This document shows positions 53,051 through 61,855 of a stretch of 64,000 nt of DNA, in pieces. The notes beneath the pieces were generated by a model. It searched no databases and had not been told where the DNA came from. It saw only the letters and a program-made list of their open reading frames with translations. The first letter of the stretch is position 1. Each line of letters opens with the position of its first letter. The position numbers and the translations under genes are program-made. Where the stretch lies: assembly GCF_001936475.1 (NCBI RefSeq), contig NZ_MSPQ01000007.1, positions 124,001 to 188,000 on the forward strand, written 5' to 3'. This DNA is from Algoriphagus marinus (GTDB taxonomy: Bacteria; Bacteroidota; Bacteroidia; Cytophagales; Cyclobacteriaceae).

Positions 53051-53698
53051 TCAGCTGTCTAACTTACGCATCAACCAGTTGAAAATCATCACTTGTTGTT
53101 CTTCCTTAGGATTGACCAGCAACTGATCTAACCGCTTCAGAGAACCTCCAGTCATTAAAGTTTCATAAGGATAAAGTCTAAAGATTTTATAGCCATGAAT
53201 CCTTGACTGGAGGTCCATTTGGGCATCATTATAGGCCGTAAGCTTCCAGCCTGGACTTCCGTTTTGAGTAAAATCGGCAGGCTCAGAAGGTGTCCCAAAG
53301 CTACTTTTTGCAAAGGGCGAACCTTTCCAGATTCGCTCTTGCAACCCTGCCTTCAGACATTCCTTTTCGAAAGTTCTGCAAACTCGTTTAACTCCTTCTG
53401 TAAATTGGAAATTGAAATCAGAATATAAATCTGATCGTAGGCTGATTAAGCGATATCGGTTAAAATGTAATTCATCATCCCAAATGATCAAATTTCTTTT
53501 GATTTTGAAATCGAATTTTAGCTTTTGCAACAAAGGCAATTCCCCTTGTCCACCTAAATCTTCATAGATTTCTGCTAGCCAAGTTTTGCCTTTTGTATCT
53601 AAAAAAGATGGATTGACCTCCAACTCAAACTCTGGCTCATAATCAACTCCCCTTTCCCTAAGGATCAGGTCAAGCTGCCGAGTCATCAAATTATCCAT
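53051..53698 (-). CDS. Conserved protein of unknown function
   Basis: A 215-residue soluble protein with no recognised family. It shows an N-terminal basic-acidic part, a middle block LIIWDDELHFNRYRLISLRSDLY, and a conserved-looking SPGWKLTAYNDAQMDLQSRI. It has no signal peptide. An acidic-Lys pattern such as WDDELHFNR could suggest a nuclease-like fold, but the catalytic set is not clear. It is the last gene of a minus-strand group with DUF2452 and a 50-residue membrane peptide. Confidence 0.65.
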   Translation of the reverse strand: MDNLMTRQLDLILRERGVDYEPEFELEVNPSFLDTKGKTWLAEIYEDLGGQGELPLLQKLKFDFKIKRNLIIWDDELHFNRYRLISLRSDLYSDFNFQFTEGVKRVCRTFEKECLKAGLQERIWKGSPFAKSSFGTPSEPADFTQNGSPGWKLTAYNDAQMDLQSRIHGYKIFRLYPYETLMTGGSLKRLDQLLVNPKEEQQVMIFNWLMRKLDS

Positions 53699-53701
53699 GG
53701 T

Positions 53702-54160
53702 TTAAGTATTTTCTCTCAGGATATCCCAGGTATGATCAGCTAGTAATTTTATTTCCGCGATAAACTCTGCCCAATCTTTTTTCCTTCCCCACTCTTCTGG
53801 AGCGATCATGCTCAAAAAATCTGTTCCATCTGACTTTTGATACAAAAAATAGGTATGATTGATCAGCGGCTCGAAAGAAATAGATGCACCATAAATACGT
53901 TCAGAAACCTCCACACGAGACTGGATTTTCTTTGCCTGATCAGCTAGCAATTGCATCTGCTGATAGATTTGGGACATCTGCATATCAGTCTGACTATGCA
54001 TGGCCGCCACTGCTCTACCTGTGATCTTCCCTTTGTCCTCAGGTTTGATAATCGCACTTCCCGAATGATGCGCATAAGGCAGCATACCTGGGTTATCAGT
54101 GGTTTTATCTTTCATTCGCTCCAAATCGAGCTTATCTACATCAATTTTTTTACCTGTCAT
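53702..54160 (-). CDS. DUF2452 family protein
   Basis: A 152-residue protein of DUF2452 (also present in eukaryotes as C1orf50-like). Visible patterns are LPYAHHSGSAIIKPEDKGKI near the N terminus and FLSMIAPEEWG and AEIKLLADHTWDIL late. Predicted mostly helical. Function unknown. It ends 3 bases before the next gene downstream and starts 2 bases after the stop of the 50-residue membrane peptide, so the three are probably one operon. Confidence 0.8.
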   Translation of the reverse strand: MTGKKIDVDKLDLERMKDKTTDNPGMLPYAHHSGSAIIKPEDKGKITGRAVAAMHSQTDMQMSQIYQQMQLLADQAKKIQSRVEVSERIYGASISFEPLINHTYFLYQKSDGTDFLSMIAPEEWGRKKDWAEFIAEIKLLADHTWDILRENT

Positions 54161-54162
54161 GA

Positions 54163-54315
54163 TTATTTTTCACCTTCACCTGTGCTAATTCTTTCCTTCA
54201 GATTCCCCTTGGAACCCGGAAACGTCGTCCTTTGGGAAATATCATACCCGATCCAACACATGATTAACATGAAAATCACAAAAAGGATAAGAAAAATCTT
54301 TTTATTTTTCTGCAT
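54163..54315 (-). CDS. 50-residue single-span membrane peptide
   Basis: The frame begins MQKNKKIFLILFVIFML, with one hydrophobic helix (about residues 6-22) between a basic N terminus and a Gly/Glu/Lys-rich tail ending STGEGEK. It stops two bases before the DUF2452 start codon on the same strand, as an operon gene would. No family is recognised. Confidence 0.5.
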   Translation of the reverse strand: MQKNKKIFLILFVIFMLIMCWIGYDISQRTTFPGSKGNLKERISTGEGEK

Positions 54316-54481
54316 GAAGATTTTGGTTCAATTGTAACTTTTACAAAATTACGTATTCCGGGGAAAGGATTGGATATATTGATCCGATAATGTATCCCCT
54401 AGGATAGAAAATGATACTTTTTGAAAAATGTTTTAATTTTATCCAAAAGCTACTCTCTATTTTTACCAAGTTTTAAGTTTT

Positions 54482-54814
54482 ATGTATCAACTCATCAGTG
54501 AGCAGTCTATTTATCAATACTTTGGAGACGATGATCCAGATTTGATTAAATCCATGATCCAGATTATTTTGACTTCAAATATTCATGATCTGAAGGAACT
54601 TACTCAATTCTATGAATCAAATGATTTTGTGACAATCAAAAAGCGAATCCATAAGGCTAAACCTAGCATGAGTTACATTGGAGCGCAAAGCACAAGGAAA
54701 CTAATCGAAAAGATTGAAGAAAACGTGGAAGATTCATTAGACCTCAATGCACAACTTCAATCTAACCTTTCCAAAATCGAAGAGGAACTTCATGACTTCC
54801 TCAAATCCGTTTAA
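54482..54814 (+). CDS. Lone HPt (histidine phosphotransfer) protein
   Basis: A 110-residue four-helix bundle with the HPt motif around His57: IKKRIHKAKPSMSYIGA. It would carry phosphate between a hybrid kinase and a response regulator. It is not fused to or next to a kinase. A response regulator of the single-domain type is encoded at 15113. The S9 peptidase gene starts 27 bases after it, though joint control is unsupported. Confidence 0.82.
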   Translation: MYQLISEQSIYQYFGDDDPDLIKSMIQIILTSNIHDLKELTQFYESNDFVTIKKRIHKAKPSMSYIGAQSTRKLIEKIEENVEDSLDLNAQLQSNLSKIEEELHDFLKSV

Positions 54815-54841
54815 CTAATTTTCAAATAATCCCTTTATTCC

Positions 54842-57214
54842 ATGCGGCAAAAACTACTATTTCTGCCAATTCTATTCCTGTGTTTCACAGCTGCTTTCGC
54901 TCAATCGCCCCTAAGTGTAGAATACATTATGCGTGACCCTGCTTGGATGGGTACTTTCCCTTCTTCGGCACGATGGAGCGAGGATTCACAGCAGATTTAC
55001 TTCGAATATAATCGTGACAAAGACCCCTCTGATTCCCTTTACAAAATCGCAATTTCCAATTTACAGGTATTATCAAAAGTTCATTGGCCGGAGGAAAAAG
55101 CCCTTCGAAATACCTCGAGAAATTTCAACCAAGACAAAACACTCCGACTTATTAAAGAAGACAATCAATTACTTCTTGAGGATGTAAAAACAGGAAAAAC
55201 CCAAGTGATTTTAGATTGGTTTGATAATTTTTCTAATCCAACCTTTCTCGCGAACGAAAAAAAAGTAGCCTTTAACTTTTCAAACAATATCTATGTAGTC
55301 GATATAGAAACTAAGGTGGTGCAGAAAGTCACAAATATTTCCACCAGCTCTGAGCCTTCAAAAAAATCCAGCTCTGATAGTAAATCTGAAAACATGGGTT
55401 TTGTGAAAGAAGAAAACCTGGCCTTGCTTCAAATAATCGCCCAAAGGGAAAAAAAAGCGGAAGAATCGAAAGCCTATAGAGAATCTATTGCAGAAAAAGA
55501 GGAGGAGAAATTTACGTATTACACCTCTGGAAAAAACCCTTCAAGCCTTCAACTTTCACCTGATGGAAGATTTGCAACCTTTGCTTATTACAAGACTGAA
55601 AGCAACAAGGGCACCAAAGTCCCTGATTACGTAGCTGCATCAGGATACACCGAAGACCTAAATGCAAGACCTAAAGTTGGCACCAAGCCGACCACTTCAG
55701 AAATAGGGATTTATGATTTACAGAGAGATACGGTCTATTTTATCTCAACAATCGACCTTACGGGAATCAAAGACTTGCCTGATTATATCAAAGATTATCC
55801 GGATAAAACTTGGGAAGAGAAAGATAGGGAGGTCGCATTGGCAGGTCCATTTTTTTCTCCAGATGGGAAAAATGCCATTCTCCAGGTGAAATCCTATGAC
55901 AATAAAGATCGATGGATTACCAGTGTAGATATGCAGACAGGTGCGCTAAAAGTTCTTGATCGGCAACGTGATGAAGCTTGGATCGGTGGACCGGGAATAG
56001 GTTGGACTTTTTCTCCTGGTACATTCGGATGGTTATCGGACAATCGTCACATCTATTTCCAATCCGAAGAGACCGGTTACTCCCACCTTTATTTATTGGA
56101 TATTACATCCGGGGAAAAGAAGGCTTTGACTAGTGGAAAGTATGAGGTTTTTGATCCATTTATTTCAAAAGATAAAAAGCATTGGTATTTGACCACTTCA
56201 GAAGTTGACCCTGGTGAAAGACATTTTTATAAAATGCCTTTAATGGGTGGAAAGATGGAAAAGCTTACCAGCATGACTGGGAATAATGAGGTCAGTCTTT
56301 CTCCAGATGAGAAAAAACTTGCAATCCTCTTCTCCTTCAGCAACCAACCAACAGAGCTTTTCCTTCAGGATAATAAAGAAGGCGCAAAGGCAGTGCAACT
56401 TACTGTCGGGCAAAGCGAAGAATTCAAGTCATACAATTGGCGGGCTCCAGAAATAATCCGTTTTGAAGCAGAAGATGGAGCAAAAGTTCCTGCAAGACTT
56501 TATGCTCCGGATCCAGCAAAGAAAAATGGGGCTGCTGTGATCTTTGTTCACGGGGCTGGCTATTTACAAAATGCTCATAAATGGTGGAGTAGCTACTTTA
56601 GAGAGTACATGTTTCACAACTTACTGACTGATCTAGGCTATACAGTTTTAGATATCGATTACCGTGCCTCAGCAGGATATGGTAGAGATTGGCGAACAGG
56701 AATCTATAGACATATGGGAGGCAAAGACTTATCAGATCAAGTTGATGGAGCCAAGTATCTGGTCGATTCTCAGGGCGTAGATGCAGATCGAATCGGAATC
56801 TATGGCGGAAGTTACGGCGGATTTATCACGCTTATGGCGCTGTTCAACCAGCCCGATGTATTCAAATCTGGAGCTGCTCTACGATCTGTAACGGATTGGG
56901 CACATTATAATCATGGCTACACTGCTAATATTTTGAACACACCAGAGGAAGATCCTATCGCTTACCGTCGCTCCTCCCCGATTTATTTTGCAGAAGGTCT
57001 AAAAGGGAATCTACTCATGGCACACGGCATGGTCGATGTCAATGTGCATTTTCAAGATGTAGTTCGACTTTCTCAGCGATTGATTGAACTTGAAAAAGAT
57101 AATTGGGAGATGGCAATTTATCCCGTGGAAGATCATGGTTTTGTAGAACCTAGCTCTTGGACTGATGAATACAAGCGGATCCTAAAACTATTCAACAGCA
57201 CCCTACTTGATTAA
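54842..57214 (+). CDS. S9 family prolyl oligopeptidase/dipeptidyl peptidase, exported
   Basis: A 790-residue serine peptidase with a signal peptide (residues 1-20, ending AFAQ), a beta-propeller, and a C-terminal alpha/beta-hydrolase domain. The catalytic triad is Ser657 in GGSYGGF, Asp732 in HGMVDVNVH and His765 in EDHGF. It probably removes dipeptides or cuts short peptides in the periplasm. The gamma-glutamyltranspeptidase gene begins one base after its stop, so the two are one operon for peptide use. Confidence 0.92.
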   Translation: MRQKLLFLPILFLCFTAAFAQSPLSVEYIMRDPAWMGTFPSSARWSEDSQQIYFEYNRDKDPSDSLYKIAISNLQVLSKVHWPEEKALRNTSRNFNQDKTLRLIKEDNQLLLEDVKTGKTQVILDWFDNFSNPTFLANEKKVAFNFSNNIYVVDIETKVVQKVTNISTSSEPSKKSSSDSKSENMGFVKEENLALLQIIAQREKKAEESKAYRESIAEKEEEKFTYYTSGKNPSSLQLSPDGRFATFAYYKTESNKGTKVPDYVAASGYTEDLNARPKVGTKPTTSEIGIYDLQRDTVYFISTIDLTGIKDLPDYIKDYPDKTWEEKDREVALAGPFFSPDGKNAILQVKSYDNKDRWITSVDMQTGALKVLDRQRDEAWIGGPGIGWTFSPGTFGWLSDNRHIYFQSEETGYSHLYLLDITSGEKKALTSGKYEVFDPFISKDKKHWYLTTSEVDPGERHFYKMPLMGGKMEKLTSMTGNNEVSLSPDEKKLAILFSFSNQPTELFLQDNKEGAKAVQLTVGQSEEFKSYNWRAPEIIRFEAEDGAKVPARLYAPDPAKKNGAAVIFVHGAGYLQNAHKWWSSYFREYMFHNLLTDLGYTVLDIDYRASAGYGRDWRTGIYRHMGGKDLSDQVDGAKYLVDSQGVDADRIGIYGGSYGGFITLMALFNQPDVFKSGAALRSVTDWAHYNHGYTANILNTPEEDPIAYRRSSPIYFAEGLKGNLLMAHGMVDVNVHFQDVVRLSQRLIELEKDNWEMAIYPVEDHGFVEPSSWTDEYKRILKLFNSTLLD

Positions 57215-57215
57215 A

Positions 57216-58931
57216 ATGAATCATAAAATCACCTACTTCAAACTACTAGGCCTTACTGCAGGCTTGGTATTTTCTCTTTTCTCCTGTACAAAAAAAGAAA
57301 CTGAATCTCCCGGAAACCAAGGAGAAATTGCCGATAAAGCAATGGTCGTTTCGGCTCGGGAAGAAGCATCCAAAATCGGCCTTGAGATAATACAACGAGG
57401 CGGAAATGCTTTTGATGCGATGATGGCAACGGAAATGGCTTTAGCTGTCACCTATCCTTTTGCTGGAAATTTGGGAGGAGGAGGATTTATGGTCTATCGA
57501 ATGGCAGATGGAACTGTAGGCTCAATTGATTATCGGGAAAAAGCTCCATCTGCTGCTTATCGGGATATGTATCTGGATGAAAATGGCGAAATAATCCCTG
57601 AGTTGAGTACGAAAGGTGCAATGGCATCGGGTGTGCCTGGAACAATTGCAGGGATCTTTGAAGCTCAATCTAAATTCGGCAAACTTACTCCCGCTGAAAT
57701 CCTACAACCTGTCATTGATTTAGCCGAAAGAGGGTTTGTAGTATCGAGCAGACAAGCTGAGCGATTACTAAAGCTTCGGGAAACCTTTATCGAAGTAAAT
57801 GGCCCTGAAACTTTTTTTGGCAAAGAAATCAAAGGCGGAGATACCTTGAAGATTCCAGTATTGGCAGCTACTCTTAGAAGAATCGCTGCAAACGGTCGGG
57901 ATGAATTTTACAAAGGTGAAACTGCAAAAATCCTTGCAGCCCACATGCAATCCAAGGGTGGAATTATCACTGAATCTGATTTAGCAGATTATGAAGCGGT
58001 TTGGAGAGATCCGATTGTATTTCCATATAAGGATCTAAAAATCATTTCCATGGCACCTCCAAGTAGCGGAGGCGTGACTATCGCACAGATATTCGGCATG
58101 ATTGAACCTCTTTCTATAGGTCAATATCCTTTTCATAGTCCTGAGCACATTCAATTACTTGTAGAAGCTGAACGTAGAGCTTATGCCGATCGAAATTTCT
58201 TTTTGGGAGATCCTGATTTCGTTGATATTCCTGTCGCTGAATTGACTGCAGGAGAATATCTGAAATCTCGAATGGAAAGTTTCACCATGGAAAAAGCAAC
58301 CAAATCTGAAGACATCGCTGCTGGAGAAATAGCCTTTGCAGAGAGTATGGAAACAACACACTATTCGATAGTAGATGCTGAGGGCAATGCCATTTCCGTG
58401 ACTACCACGCTCAATGGTGCCTATGGCAGCAAACTTTTCGTAGATGAGTTAGGCTTCTTTATGAATAATGAGATGGATGATTTCAGTTCCAAGGCTGGAG
58501 TTCCAAATATGTTTGGGCTGATTGGAGCAGAGGCAAATAGCATCGCCGCTGGAAAACGTATGCTAAGCTCAATGACTCCCACCATCGTAGAAAAAGACGG
58601 CAAACTTTGGATGGTAGTGGGAACTCCTGGAGGATCGACCATCATAACGTCTGTTGTTCAGACGATTTTGAATGTCTATGAATTCAATATGGGAATGCAA
58701 GAGGCTGTAGAGGCTCCTCGTTTTCATCATCAATGGCTTCCGGATTTGGTAAGCTTTGAGCCGAATTCTTTTGATTCGGTATTGATCTCCAATTTAAAAT
58801 CGAAAGGATACCAAATCATGGAAAATAATAACCCGATTATAGGAAAAGTGGATGCTATCCTAGTTTTACCAAGTGGTAAACTCGAAGGCGGAGCAGATCC
58901 TAGAGGTGACGATAAAGCCGTTGGATATTGA
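57216..58931 (+). CDS. ggt: Gamma-glutamyltranspeptidase, lipoprotein form
   Basis: Cleaves gamma-glutamyl bonds of glutathione-like compounds. The signal ends SLFSC with the Cys near residue 24, so it is lipid-anchored. The autoprocessing nucleophile Thr380 starts the small chain at TTHYSIVD. Other motifs are GGNAFDAMMATEMAL, LGGGGFMVYR, MAPPSSGGVTIAQI and SSMTPTIVEKDGKLWMVVGTPGGSTI (parts). 571 residues are typical. It directly follows the S9 peptidase gene, its ATG two bases past that stop. Confidence 0.93.
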   Translation: MNHKITYFKLLGLTAGLVFSLFSCTKKETESPGNQGEIADKAMVVSAREEASKIGLEIIQRGGNAFDAMMATEMALAVTYPFAGNLGGGGFMVYRMADGTVGSIDYREKAPSAAYRDMYLDENGEIIPELSTKGAMASGVPGTIAGIFEAQSKFGKLTPAEILQPVIDLAERGFVVSSRQAERLLKLRETFIEVNGPETFFGKEIKGGDTLKIPVLAATLRRIAANGRDEFYKGETAKILAAHMQSKGGIITESDLADYEAVWRDPIVFPYKDLKIISMAPPSSGGVTIAQIFGMIEPLSIGQYPFHSPEHIQLLVEAERRAYADRNFFLGDPDFVDIPVAELTAGEYLKSRMESFTMEKATKSEDIAAGEIAFAESMETTHYSIVDAEGNAISVTTTLNGAYGSKLFVDELGFFMNNEMDDFSSKAGVPNMFGLIGAEANSIAAGKRMLSSMTPTIVEKDGKLWMVVGTPGGSTIITSVVQTILNVYEFNMGMQEAVEAPRFHHQWLPDLVSFEPNSFDSVLISNLKSKGYQIMENNNPIIGKVDAILVLPSGKLEGGADPRGDDKAVGY

Positions 58932-58980
58932 TTATAGAAGAAAACCCGGGCAAATCAGTCAAGGTTTTTCTTTTAAATTT

Positions 58981-59135
58981 TTATTCCCTTTCAAATTCTA
59001 GCCACCAATTGCCAAAGGCAATCCAAGCAGATGATACTTCTTAAATACTTCCTTAAAGACCGTTTCATCCAATTCAAAAGTCTGAAATATGGCAGAAGTG
59101 AATGTTTTAAAATCTCTATTATTTATAGGAAGTAA
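58981..59135 (-). pseudogene. Likely decayed gene fragment in the gap after ggt
   Basis: In the 318-base gap, two minus-strand frames read like protein. One (59135 to 59001) includes FKTFTSAIFQTFELDETVFK. The other, one base out of phase, continues as AWIAFGNWWLEFERE before a TAA at 58981-58983. Joined they look like the C-terminal end of a frameshifted, headless gene. No start codon precedes it and a stop lies just upstream. The parent family is not recognised, and a chance match remains possible. Confidence 0.4.
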
Positions 59136-59207
59136 TCAAAGCTTTTTTCAAAAGCTTATTTAAAACTATGAGTTAATTTAATTGATGCTTACTCGAAAAA
59201 AAGCAAA

Positions 59208-59232
59208 AAAAAACCTGCCGAAGCAGGTTTAA
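59208..59232 (-). terminator. Intrinsic terminator of the fasciclin gene
   Basis: On the minus strand the stem AAACCTGC/GCAGGTTT has a 4-base loop (TTCG type) and is followed by a T-run. Confidence 0.82.
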
Positions 59233-59249
59233 TTTTTTCTGAGGTGAAA

Positions 59250-59789
59250 TTATTTCGGTAATAGAACTGAATCGATTACGTGAACAACTCCATTAGTACC
59301 TGCTAGGTCTGCAGCAACCACTTTCGCTCCGTTGATCATCACTACTCCGTCTTTAATAGATACAGTTAGCGTTTGACCATTTAGCGTAGTCACTACTTGT
59401 CCGTCAGAAAGATCGCCAGACATTACGTTGCCAGCAACCACGTGGTAAGTAAGAACGCCAGTCAATTGATCTTTGCTTTCAGGCTTCAATAGTGTATCTA
59501 CAGTTCCTTCAGGAAGTGCTGCAAAAGCAGCATTCGTAGGAGCAAAAACTGTAAATGGACCATCACCAGAAAGAGTTTCTACCAATCCTGCAGCCTGAAC
59601 TGCTGCTACCAAAGTAGTATGATCCGGAGAACCTACCGCGATATCAACAACAGTATTTGGAACTTCCTCTACTACTGTTTCTTCAACAACTACAGTCTCT
59701 GTTTCTTCAGTTGGTTTGCTTTCGCAACTCATCACAAAACTAGTAGCTGCTGCAGCAAGTGCCAGTGATAATAATCTTAAATTTTTCAT
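59250..59789 (-). CDS. Fasciclin (FAS1) domain lipoprotein
   Basis: A 179-residue lipoprotein: the signal ends FVMSC with the Cys near residue 22, followed by an acidic Glu/Thr/Val linker (~25-48). A single FAS1 domain follows, with [45 protein letters not shown] and the closing [16 protein letters not shown]1 domains usually take part in adhesion or the cell surface. The true ATG is at 59789; the longer frame to 59885 lacks a signal peptide. Confidence 0.92.
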   Translation of the reverse strand: MKNLRLLSLALAAAATSFVMSCESKPTEETETVVVEETVVEEVPNTVVDIAVGSPDHTTLVAAVQAAGLVETLSGDGPFTVFAPTNAAFAALPEGTVDTLLKPESKDQLTGVLTYHVVAGNVMSGDLSDGQVVTTLNGQTLTVSIKDGVVMINGAKVVAADLAGTNGVVHVIDSVLLPK

Positions 59790-59895
59790 TTTTTTGGTTT
59801 CTTTTTTTTTGATGTGTAAAGATACAACAAACAGGAGGTGGATAAGTTTTTCATTTTTAAAAAAATTATTGAAACGATTTGGCATTCAAATGAGA

Positions 59896-59994
59896 TCAAA
59901 AAGTAAGTATCCAATTATTGAGGTACTGCAGGTCGATTTCTCCTTCATCTTGAGATAAGTTTGGATACCACACTTTCTTGAGGTTTTTTTGCAT
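59896..59994 (-). CDS. Possible 32-residue peptide upstream of the fasciclin gene
   Basis: A short minus-strand frame starts MQKNLKKVWYPNLS and ends NNWILTF. The residue mix is protein-like, but the reading frame is short, overlaps nothing and has no known relative. It could equally be a relic of a longer gene or chance. Confidence 0.25.
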   Translation of the reverse strand: MQKNLKKVWYPNLSQDEGEIDLQYLNNWILTF

Positions 59995-60017
59995 TATAGC
60001 CCAGTAAAAAAAACTCA

Positions 60018-61496
60018 ATGCTTCAAATCTTTAAAAGCGCTTCTCTTTTTCCTGAGAAAATAGCCATAATCGATTCCAAAGGTTCTTACACCTTTTCTCA
60101 ACTTTTATCCAAGAGCCAAACAATAGCAAACCATCTATTGGCCGGCAAAAATGATTTGAATGAATCAAGAGTTGCATTTATGGTTTCGCCCGGATTTGAA
60201 TATGTAGCCACCCAGTGGGCTATCTGGCAAGCAGGAGGTATTGCAGTTCCGCTCTGTATTTCCTATCCATTCCCATCATTAAAGTATGTCTTGGATGATA
60301 CGGAAGCTGAATACGTCATTGCAGGTCCAGAATATTTGGAAGTCCTAGCTCCTATCCGCGATAGTCCTAAAATTCGATTTTTTGAATTATCAGATTTCAA
60401 TTCTATTGTTGAAGATTTTTTGCATCCCAAAATAGATTCGAACCGTGGTGCGATGATTCTTTATACATCGGGTACGACTAGCCTTCCTAAAGGAGTCTTG
60501 ACTACACATGCCAATATTGAATCTCAAATCAGCACTTTGGTGGAAGCTTGGAAATGGAAAGAAACCGATCATACTTTATGCCTTCTTCCTTTACACCATG
60601 TACATGGGATTATTAATGTGGTCTCATCTGCGCTTTGGTCTGGGGCATGCGTACAGTTTCAATATCCTTTTGATGCCGAGAAAGTTTTTGAAATTTTTGA
60701 GGAAGGGAAAGTAAATGTATTCATGGCTGTCCCAACGATTTATTTCAAATTGATGACAGCCTTTGAAAATTTCCCGGAAGAGCGACAAAAGAAAATCACT
60801 GGAATTTTAAAGCAATTTAGGTTGATGATTTCGGGCTCCGCCGCGCTGCCTGTGTCAGTAATGCGTCAATGGGAGAAAATTTCAAATCACTACCTTTTGG
60901 AGCGTTATGGAATGACTGAGATCGGAATGGCCATCAGCAATCCTTACGAAGGAGAGCGAAGAGCTGGCTACATTGGTCATGCCTTGCCTAAAGTTGAAAT
61001 CAGATTGGTAGATGAGCATGAGGAGCTTGTACTTCCTGGCCATCCGGGTGAAATTCAAGTGAAAGGTCCTTCGGTTTTCAAGGAGTATTGGAGGAAGCCG
61101 GAAGCAACTCAAAAGAGCTTCACAAAAGATGGATGGTTCAAAACAGGTGATATTGCAGTCTTGGAGGAAGGTTATTATCGAATTCTTGGAAGAGATTCGA
61201 TTGACATTATCAAGTCAGGAGGATACAAAATCTCCGCCTTAGAAATTGAAGAAGTCCTTCGTACTTATCCTTTAATAAGTGATTGCGGAGTTGTTGGAAT
61301 CCCATCTGAGGAATGGGGGGAAATCGTAGTAGCAGCATTGGTCTGTGATCCAGCATTAGATTCAACTCAATTAACTATCTGGCTCAAAGAACGGATGCCT
61401 GGCTATAAAATTCCTCGAAAAATAGTGACCATTTCCGAATTACCTCGAAACGCAATGGGAAAAGTGACCAAGAATGAACTGAAAAAACTCTTTTAA
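60018..61496 (+). CDS. Acyl-CoA synthetase, probably malonyl-CoA synthetase
   Basis: An AMP-forming ligase of 492 residues. The ATP-binding motif YTSGTTSLPKG is at residues 149-159; others are LLPLHHVHGI, YGMTEIGMAISN, GWFKTGDIA and a final ELPRNAMGKVTKNEL with the catalytic Lys. The HHVHGI segment and length resemble MatB/ACSF3-type malonyl-CoA synthetases. The next gene, one base away, is malonate-transporter subunit MadL and then MadM. This context makes malonate the likely substrate, activated to malonyl-CoA. The specific residues for malonate were not confirmed. Confidence 0.82.
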   Translation: MLQIFKSASLFPEKIAIIDSKGSYTFSQLLSKSQTIANHLLAGKNDLNESRVAFMVSPGFEYVATQWAIWQAGGIAVPLCISYPFPSLKYVLDDTEAEYVIAGPEYLEVLAPIRDSPKIRFFELSDFNSIVEDFLHPKIDSNRGAMILYTSGTTSLPKGVLTTHANIESQISTLVEAWKWKETDHTLCLLPLHHVHGIINVVSSALWSGACVQFQYPFDAEKVFEIFEEGKVNVFMAVPTIYFKLMTAFENFPEERQKKITGILKQFRLMISGSAALPVSVMRQWEKISNHYLLERYGMTEIGMAISNPYEGERRAGYIGHALPKVEIRLVDEHEELVLPGHPGEIQVKGPSVFKEYWRKPEATQKSFTKDGWFKTGDIAVLEEGYYRILGRDSIDIIKSGGYKISALEIEEVLRTYPLISDCGVVGIPSEEWGEIVVAALVCDPALDSTQLTIWLKERMPGYKIPRKIVTISELPRNAMGKVTKNELKKLF

Positions 61497-61497
61497 A

Positions 61498-61854
61498 ATG
61501 ATTTACGGAATAGCAATTCTAGCCTTCTCTTTTCTGTTTGGGCAATGGATGGGAACTCTACTTGGCCATTGGATTGGAATTGATTCCAATGTTGGAGGAG
61601 TAGGTTTTGCCATGATTATTTTGATTCTCACCAAAGAAGGTTTTCATCGCAAAGGTTGGTTTAAAGCAGAAATGGAATATGGAGTAGATTTTTGGGGTAA
61701 GCTTTACATTCCGGTGGTCGTAGCCATGGCAGCAAGCCTTAATGTAAAAGCGGCAGTCACCAGTGGAAGTTTGGCAATTGCTGCCGGAGCTATACCGGTT
61801 ATCATCTGTTTTTTCGTTTTTCCTTACCTCACCAAAAGCCTTAAAGCTTCCTGA
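61498..61854 (+). CDS. madL: Malonate transporter subunit MadL
   Basis: A 118-residue membrane protein of the MadL family, small subunit of a sodium-dependent malonate uptake system. Family features are FGQWMGTLLGHWIGIDSNVGGVGFAMI (part), KAEMEYGVDFWGKLYIPVVVAMAA (part) and ALN/AAVTSGS near the end. Four hydrophobic segments. The start ATG is one base after the synthetase stop, and MadM begins one base past its own stop. Confidence 0.88.
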   Translation: MIYGIAILAFSFLFGQWMGTLLGHWIGIDSNVGGVGFAMIILILTKEGFHRKGWFKAEMEYGVDFWGKLYIPVVVAMAASLNVKAAVTSGSLAIAAGAIPVIICFFVFPYLTKSLKAS

Positions 61855-61855
61855 T

